DNA of 64,000 bases from the NCBI GenBank assembly GCA_029265255.1, contig JAJUJQ010000001.1, positions 558,001-622,000 of the forward strand, read 5' to 3'. The stretch comes from Spirochaetota bacterium. Lineage in GTDB: Bacteria > Spirochaetota > Spirochaetia > Treponematales > Rectinemataceae. The first letter of the stretch is position 1; the number at the start of each line of letters is the position of its first letter. The notes under the pieces were generated by a model. That model worked only from the letters and a program-made list of their open reading frames with translations, did no database searches and was not told where the DNA came from. Shown piece after piece: positions 59,475-64,000 of the stretch. The position numbers were made by a program, and so were the translations under genes.

Positions 59475-59822
59475 AAATGCGTTGATGGAGAAGAGTAACC
59501 GGGCCGGTTTGCGCATAGAGAGGGATTCCATGTGATCCGCGAGAGGGGACATATGGGTGGAAGAATCCTGCCGACTGCCGGTGAAAACCACTCCGGAGCA
59601 GTCCGTGTGAACATTTCCGTTCTTTTTGTCTGGAGAATGGATTCAGTAATACGGAACGCTCGCCTGCGTGAATGGCGAAGAGTGCGGTCCCTGTCGCGGG
59701 GAACCGAAGTAAGGTGGTACCGCGGATTGCCGTGATCGGAGAGCCTTCACGGGATTCGTCCTTACGTGGATGCATGGTCATGATGCATGCACGCCCGGAC
59801 GCATCCGGTGAAGGCTTTTTTC
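59475..59822 (+). ncRNA. T-box riboswitch leader controlling thrS
   Basis: A 5' leader of about 350 bases with T-box landmarks in order. The stem I base has GGAGAAGAGTAA (the AGTA loop-E side). The distal part has GTGAAAACCAC. The T-box proper, AAGGTGGTACCGCGG, is at 59711-59725. Then come CGTCC and a strong terminator (59742-59821). The sequence AGTAAGGTGGTACCGCGG matches the universal antiterminator. The specifier is tentatively ACA (Thr) at 59611-59613, following GTGTGA. Uncharged tRNA-Thr should stabilise the antiterminator and switch thrS on. The leader ends about 60 bases before the thrS start. Confidence 0.9.
59742..59821 (+). terminator. T-box terminator hairpin
   Basis: Stem AGCCTTCAC with GTGAAGGCT, then GGAT with ATCC and CGTCC with GGACG, with two single mismatches, followed by six T. 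It is the competitor of the antiterminator in the thrS leader. The apical region carries a near-palindrome of GCATG and CATGC units. Confidence 0.9.
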
Positions 59823-59884
59823 GTATCCAGGCCGGATCTGGATACCGGACGCGCTGTTTGGAATATACGAGCAAGGAGACGTCG

Positions 59885-61615
59885 ATGGAAATTGATATTG
59901 AACGAATGCGGCATTCTCTCGCGCATGTCATGGCGGAGGCGGTTCAGCATCTGCATCCGGGAGTGAAATTTGGGATTGGCCCTGCCATTCAGGACGGATT
60001 CTACTATGATTTTTTATTCGCGCGACCGCTGACTAATGAAGAGCTTCCCGCAATCGAAAAGGAGATGCGCCGGATTATCGCATCGAACCAGTCCTTTGTG
60101 CGTGAGGAGATTGGGAAGGATCACGCGAAGGCTCTTTTCGCCGACCAGCCCTTCAAGCTTGAGCTTATCGAAGGGCTGGAAGACGGGACGATTTCCATAT
60201 ATCGTTGTGGGGATTTTGTCGACCTCTGTCGCGGGCCGCATGTGGAAAGCACCCGGGACCTCAGACCCGATGCCTTTCGGTTGCGAACCATTGCGGGTGC
60301 CTACTGGCGTGGCGACGAAACACGTCCCATGCTGACTCGCATCTACGCCTACGCGTTTGCTACCAAAGCTGAACTGGAAGCGTATCTGCACATGCTCGAA
60401 GAAGCCGAGCGTCGGGATCACCGCAAGATTGGCAAGGAGCTCGACCTTTTCTCCACTCATGAAGAAGCGGGCCCTGGCCTCATTTACTGGCACCCGAAAG
60501 GCGGTCGCATCCGTGTGGAGCTGGAAAAATGGTGGCGCGACGAGCATTATAAGAACGGATACGAAATCCTTTTTACTCCTCACATAGGAAAAAGCTGGCT
60601 CTGGGAGACGAGCGGGCATTTGGGTTTCTATAAGGGCAACATGTATTCGCCCATGACAATCGACGAAGACGAATATTACATAAAGCCTATGAATTGCCCC
60701 TTCCACATCATGATCTACAAGAGTCAGGGACACTCATATCGAGATCTGCCCCTGCGATGGGCCGAGCTTGGTACCGTATATCGCTACGAGCGATCTGGAG
60801 TTTTGCACGGTCTCATGCGTGTACGAGGCTTTACTCAAGATGACGCGCATATCATCTGTACTCCCGATCAGATCGAGGATGAAATTTTAGAAGTGCTTCG
60901 TTTCAGCCTCTCAATGTGGAAGACACTCGGATTCAAGGATATCAAGGCGTATCTCGCGACACGGCCGGCAGAATCGGTGGGCGCTCCGGAACGATGGGAG
61001 CAGGCGCTGGTTTCGCTGAAAAAAGCCGTGGAGAAAGAAGGGCTTCCTTATGAAATCGATGAAGGGGGAGGGGCATTCTACGGGCCTAAAATCGACCTCA
61101 AGATAAAAGACGCGATCGGGCGCGAATGGCAGATGACCACTATCCAGTTCGATTTTAATCTGCCGGAGCGCTTTGATATGACATTTGTAGACAGGGACGG
61201 TAGGCAGAAACAGCCGTACATGGTGCACCGTGCCCTCCTGGGTTCTATTGAGCGATTCTTTGGCGTATTCATCGAGCACTATGCGGGGGCCTTCCCAGTC
61301 TGGCTCATGCCCGATCAGGTAGCCGTCATCCCCGTTGCGCCGGCCTTCGATGGGTATGCCAGGGAAGTCACCGCGTTGCTGAGAAGCAAGGGTATCAGAG
61401 CCGAGGCCTTGCTGGGCGAGGAGCGCATGAATGCCAGGATCAGGGCTGCCCAGAATCGCAAGATTCCCTATATGGCGATCGTCGGTCAGCGCGAACAGGA
61501 CGAGAAAACCATTTCGCTTCGCCTCCGAACAGGAGTTCAGGAAAATGGCATTCCCCTCGATGCCTTCATTGCGCGCGTTCTTGAGAAAATTGAAACAAAA
61601 GCGCTCGATCTCTGA
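59885..61615 (+). CDS. thrS: Threonyl-tRNA synthetase lacking the TGS domain
   Basis: A 576-residue class II synthetase (usual length about 640). It starts MEIDIERMRHSLAHVMAEAV, the first line of the editing domain, so the N-terminal TGS domain is missing. The editing site has HSLAH and CRGPH; the catalytic core has MNCPFHI (zinc Cys), RYERSGVLHGLMRVRGFTQD and HRALLGSIERFFGVFIEHYA, and the anticodon domain follows. AAGGAG lies 6 bases before ATG 59885. An in-frame extension back to 59672 exists but runs through the T-box terminator and is not a TGS domain. Confidence 0.95.
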   Translation: MEIDIERMRHSLAHVMAEAVQHLHPGVKFGIGPAIQDGFYYDFLFARPLTNEELPAIEKEMRRIIASNQSFVREEIGKDHAKALFADQPFKLELIEGLEDGTISIYRCGDFVDLCRGPHVESTRDLRPDAFRLRTIAGAYWRGDETRPMLTRIYAYAFATKAELEAYLHMLEEAERRDHRKIGKELDLFSTHEEAGPGLIYWHPKGGRIRVELEKWWRDEHYKNGYEILFTPHIGKSWLWETSGHLGFYKGNMYSPMTIDEDEYYIKPMNCPFHIMIYKSQGHSYRDLPLRWAELGTVYRYERSGVLHGLMRVRGFTQDDAHIICTPDQIEDEILEVLRFSLSMWKTLGFKDIKAYLATRPAESVGAPERWEQALVSLKKAVEKEGLPYEIDEGGGAFYGPKIDLKIKDAIGREWQMTTIQFDFNLPERFDMTFVDRDGRQKQPYMVHRALLGSIERFFGVFIEHYAGAFPVWLMPDQVAVIPVAPAFDGYAREVTALLRSKGIRAEALLGEERMNARIRAAQNRKIPYMAIVGQREQDEKTISLRLRTGVQENGIPLDAFIARVLEKIETKALDL

Positions 61616-61624
61616 TACATGCGC

Positions 61625-61653
61625 TTAATGTGCCATCGAGAATCTGTTACAAT
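61625..61653 (+). promoter_or_regulatory. Promoter of the DHOD-like gene
   Basis: TTAATG (61625-61630), 17-base spacer, extended -10 TGT-TACAAT (61648-61653). Confidence 0.5.
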
Positions 61654-61673
61654 AGATATTGAAGGAGCGAACA

Positions 61674-62660
61674 ATGGTTGAACTGGATACATGGCTCATG
61701 GGACTCAAGCTCAAGAATCCGATTATCGTGGGAGCGAGCGGTTTAACCGGCATCGAAGATGGAGTGGAGAAAGCGGCGGATTCTGGCGCGGGCGCGATCG
61801 TGCTCAAGTCTCTCTTCGAGGAGCAGATCGCAGCCGAGCTGGGTACCGAGATGCAGATGCTCGACATCGACAGTTATCCCGATGCCGAAGCCTTTATATC
61901 GAGAACCGCATGGGAAGAGGGGACTGATCAGTATCTGGGGCTTATTCGCGAATCGAAGAAGCGCTGCGGACAAACGCCGATCATTGCAAGCATCAATTGT
62001 GTGGGGACTGGCAAGTGGGCTGGTTTTGCCAAACGTATCGAGGAAGCGGGCGCGGACGCGCTAGAACTCAATATCGCCTACGTACCGTTTTCGACGCAGA
62101 CCACGGGTCAGGAGATCGAACAGAAAGTTCGTGCCACGGTCAGGGAAACCAGGATGGCTACCAAGCTTCCAATCATGGTCAAACTGGGCAACTATTACTC
62201 GAGCCTGCCGAACCTCGTACATGCTCTCTCAAAGGACGGCGCGAATGCGGTCGTGCTTTTCAACCGATTCTTCCGATTCGATTTCAATCTTTCCACTATG
62301 AGGCTGGCAGGCGTCCAGCCATTGAGTTCGGAAACCGAATACCACGAGAGTCTTCGCTGGACATCGATTCTTTACAAGAGAGCTGGTGTAGAGATCGTCG
62401 CATCAACTGGCATCCATTCAGCCGATGCCGCGGTCAAGTGTATCCTCGGCGGAGCGAGTGCGGTGGAAATCTGTTCGATCATCTACAAGAAAGGCTGGAA
62501 GGTCATTGAATCCCTACTGGAGGAAATGGCCACCATCATTGAATCTCTGGGCTATTCTTCGCTCGATGGGCTCCAGGGTAAGCTTTCTGCGATCAATGCC
62601 CAGAAGCCCGAAGAATATCTTCGTCTGCAGTACATCAAAGCGCTCACCGGGTTGTATTGA
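61674..62660 (+). CDS. Dihydroorotate dehydrogenase-like flavoprotein
   Basis: A 328-residue FMN TIM barrel. KLKNPIIVGASGLTG, ELNIAYVPFSTQTTG, VKLGNYYSSLP, STGIHSADAAVKCILGGASA give the DHOD fold. True DHODs have a Cys or Ser after ELNI(S) for proton abstraction; here the tract reads NIAYVPF, so orotate formation is doubtful. It may be the family widely annotated as dihydroorotate dehydrogenase-like protein of unknown substrate. It has AAGGAG before ATG 61674. Confidence 0.8.
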   Translation: MVELDTWLMGLKLKNPIIVGASGLTGIEDGVEKAADSGAGAIVLKSLFEEQIAAELGTEMQMLDIDSYPDAEAFISRTAWEEGTDQYLGLIRESKKRCGQTPIIASINCVGTGKWAGFAKRIEEAGADALELNIAYVPFSTQTTGQEIEQKVRATVRETRMATKLPIMVKLGNYYSSLPNLVHALSKDGANAVVLFNRFFRFDFNLSTMRLAGVQPLSSETEYHESLRWTSILYKRAGVEIVASTGIHSADAAVKCILGGASAVEICSIIYKKGWKVIESLLEEMATIIESLGYSSLDGLQGKLSAINAQKPEEYLRLQYIKALTGLY

Positions 62661-62738
62661 GCATCACGAAGAGCGGGGCTCCATGAGGTTTCTGCTCAGC
62701 GTATCGCCACGTTTATTTCATTCCGCTATCCCTAAAAG

Positions 62739-62764
62739 AAAAGGCCGCTTACGAGCGGCCTTTT
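62739..62764 (+). terminator. Intrinsic terminator after the DHOD-like gene
   Basis: An 11-bp stem AAAAGGCCGCT (62739-62749) with AGCGGCCTTTT (62754-62764), loop TACG, followed by GTATTTTT. Confidence 0.88.
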
Positions 62765-62783
62765 GTATTTTTCAGTTCTTTTC

Positions 62784-62812
62784 TTGCGGACGCAGAGGCC
62801 GCATGATATCAT
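62784..62812 (+). promoter_or_regulatory. Promoter of the malic enzyme gene, with palindromic operator
   Basis: TTGCGG (62784-62789), 17-base spacer, TATCAT (62807-62812). A perfect 14-base palindrome GCATGATATCATGC (62801-62814) covers the -10 box, so a repressor could sit there. Two mutually exclusive leader hairpins follow: CAGCAGT (62814-62820) with ACTGCTG (62827-62833), and GCTGCCAA (62830-62837) with TTGGCAGC (62845-62852). Confidence 0.5.
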
Positions 62813-62874
62813 GCAGCAGTACCAACACTGCTGCCAAGTTTCGTTTGGCAGCGATATCATGAAGGAAGGATAAT

Positions 62875-64000
62875 ATGAAACTGAATCTCAGTCTGGACAA
62901 CCTGAAGGAAGCTCTGCCCGCAGACCTTACGCCAGAACAGCGCGCTCGCGCACAAACGATTTTTCTGAAAACGCTTTCGGAAAAGGCCCATCGATTTTAC
63001 GGAGGGAAGATTCAGGTCGTTCCCAAAGCAGGCCTTTATGGATTCAACTGGTTCAATGTATGGTATACCCCTGGAGTTTCGAAGATTTCGACCACGATAA
63101 GGGATGATAACGATCAGTCCTTCTCGCTTTCCAACCGGGGCAATCTCGTAGCGGTCGTTTCAGACTCAACACGGGTACTGGGGGATGGTGACTGTACTCC
63201 TCCGGGTGGTCTGGGTGTCATGGAAGGCAAGGCGTTTCTCATGAAATACCTTGGTGGTGTCGACGCGATCGCGCTCTGTGTGAATTCTCGGGGAAAGGAT
63301 GGCAAGCCCGATCCTGACAAAATCATCGATTTCGTAAAAATGCTGGAGCCTTCGGTAGGCGCGGTGAACCTTGAGGATATCAGCCAGCCGAACTGTTTCA
63401 AGGTGCTCGACGAGCTCCGTGAGGCCTGCGATATCCCAGTCTGGCATGACGATGCTCAGGGTACCGCCTGCGTCACCCTTGCGGGTCTTTTAAACGCGCT
63501 TGAGCTGGCAGGGAAAAAGCTCAGCGATGCGAAGATTGTGCTGCTCGGCGCCGGAGCCTCAAATACTACCATTGCTCGCCTCATCCTGCAGGATGGCGGC
63601 AAGGGCGAGAACATGATTATCTTTGACAGCAAGGGGGGACTGCATCGAAATCGCAAGGATATCGAACAGGACACCCGCTACTATCGCAAGTGGGAACTCT
63701 GCCTGTCCACAAATCCTGACTGCGTCGAAACCGAAGCGGAAGCGATCAAGGGAGCCGATGTCCTCATTGCCCTCTCGACACCGGGGCCTGATACGGTGAA
63801 ACGCGAATGGGTGCGTTCGATGGCGTCAAAGTCCATCGTATTTGCTTGTGCCAATCCTGTGCCTGAAATCTGGCCATATGCCGCGAAGGAGGAAGGGGCG
63901 TATATCGTGGCGACCGGCCGCGGGGATTTCCCCAACCAGGTGAACAATTCAATCTGCTTCCCCGGTCTGCTCAAGGGGGCGCTCCTTGTGCGCGCTCGCA
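62875..64000 (+). CDS. NAD(P)-dependent malic enzyme (partial, 3' end off the right edge)
   Basis: The first 375 residues of malic enzyme, which decarboxylates malate to pyruvate. YTPGVSKI (Tyr), VVSDSTRVLGDGDCTPPGG, EGKAFLMKYLGGVDAI (Lys), NLEDISQPNCFKVLD, HDDAQGTACV, and the Rossmann GAGASNTTIARLIL are present, with SICFPGLLKGAL at the end. Length so far fits the short bacterial form (about 400-430). GGAAGGA lies 6 bases upstream of ATG 62875. Confidence 0.92.
   Translation, partial: MKLNLSLDNLKEALPADLTPEQRARAQTIFLKTLSEKAHRFYGGKIQVVPKAGLYGFNWFNVWYTPGVSKISTTIRDDNDQSFSLSNRGNLVAVVSDSTRVLGDGDCTPPGGLGVMEGKAFLMKYLGGVDAIALCVNSRGKDGKPDPDKIIDFVKMLEPSVGAVNLEDISQPNCFKVLDELREACDIPVWHDDAQGTACVTLAGLLNALELAGKKLSDAKIVLLGAGASNTTIARLILQDGGKGENMIIFDSKGGLHRNRKDIEQDTRYYRKWELCLSTNPDCVETEAEAIKGADVLIALSTPGPDTVKREWVRSMASKSIVFACANPVPEIWPYAAKEEGAYIVATGRGDFPNQVNNSICFPGLLKGALLVRAR

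Noticed and set aside
59672..59884. 71-residue N-terminal extension of ThrS
   Set aside because: It is translated from the T-box and terminator hairpin, has no TGS similarity, and a good ribosome binding site lies at 59885.
1..64000. CRISPR, prophage, insertion sequences, tRNA or rRNA genes
   Set aside because: No repeat-spacer pattern, transposase, integrase or cloverleaf-forming sequence was recognised on reading; a tRNA scan would confirm.

Overview
The window looks like chromosomal core sequence from a diderm, lipoprotein-rich bacterium. My best guess is a spirochaete of the Treponema/Rectinema/Spirochaeta type. The reasons are relaxed lipoprotein boxes, a LolA-like carrier, a long PPi-dependent phosphofructokinase, glycogen synthase, a GerMN protein, fold-III ornithine decarboxylase and several large proteins that I recognise only as lineage-specific. 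This is inference from gene content; no rRNA is present to settle it. I see no transposase, prophage, CRISPR array or tRNA gene, and base composition is even apart from an AT-rich patch near 32060-32110.

Layout. 1-2916: recG (runs off the left edge) and a divergent M32 carboxypeptidase. 2904-9745: a compact minus-strand histidine operon, hisG-hisC-hisB-hisH-hisF-hisA/I/E-hisD. Its leader encodes a 22-residue peptide with four consecutive His codons, followed by a pause hairpin and two intrinsic terminators. This is a classical attenuator, and the operon ends in a HisA-HisI-HisE fusion. 9802-15463: a radical SAM protein, a PHP phosphoesterase, an AI-2E family permease, rsmI, a SpoU methyltransferase and an orphan MsmK-type sugar ABC ATPase. 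15497-18827: a tiny KE-rich protein, then gamma-carbonic anhydrase, galactokinase and an MFS sugar transporter. 19036-27568: an FMN-binding exported protein, an aminotransferase, ornithine decarboxylase with an exonuclease/phosphatase-like protein, and a plus-strand run (membrane protein, TPR protein, metallophosphoesterase, GerMN protein). 27655-31998: glycine cleavage operon gcvT-H-PA-PB. 32143-40462: a WecA-like transferase, a large lipoprotein, glgA, a duplicated winged-helix membrane protein, an EamA transporter and an unknown protein that overlaps it. 40464-47821: a minus-strand chain of pcrA-type helicase, rimO, rodZ, lolA and pfp. 47957-50121: a LysM/degenerate M23 protein followed by a 325-residue sigma-70 factor, the same order as nlpD-rpoS. 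50145-54141: a roughly 25-repeat ankyrin lipoprotein and a 2-hydroxyacid dehydrogenase. 54149-59368: clpS-clpA-aat plus a B12-binding radical SAM gene. 59440-62660: a T-box riboswitch, thrS without its TGS domain, and a dihydroorotate-dehydrogenase-like protein. 62784-64000: a promoter region with overlapping palindromes and the start of a malic enzyme.

How it fits together. Two different RNA devices sense amino acid supply here: ribosome stalling at His codons for the his operon, and uncharged tRNA binding (T-box) for thrS. Both use the same logic of a terminator that forms only when the amino acid is plentiful. The gcv operon, ornithine decarboxylase, galK, glgA, pfp and malic enzyme point to a saccharolytic, fermentative metabolism with glycine oxidation. 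clpS, clpA and aat form a complete N-degron route in one operon. I did not find a self-contained, wholly new system. The strongest unusual items are the T-box, the His attenuator, the HisA-I-E fusion, the nlpD-rpoS-like pair, the N-degron operon with its attached radical SAM gene, and several unrecognised proteins.
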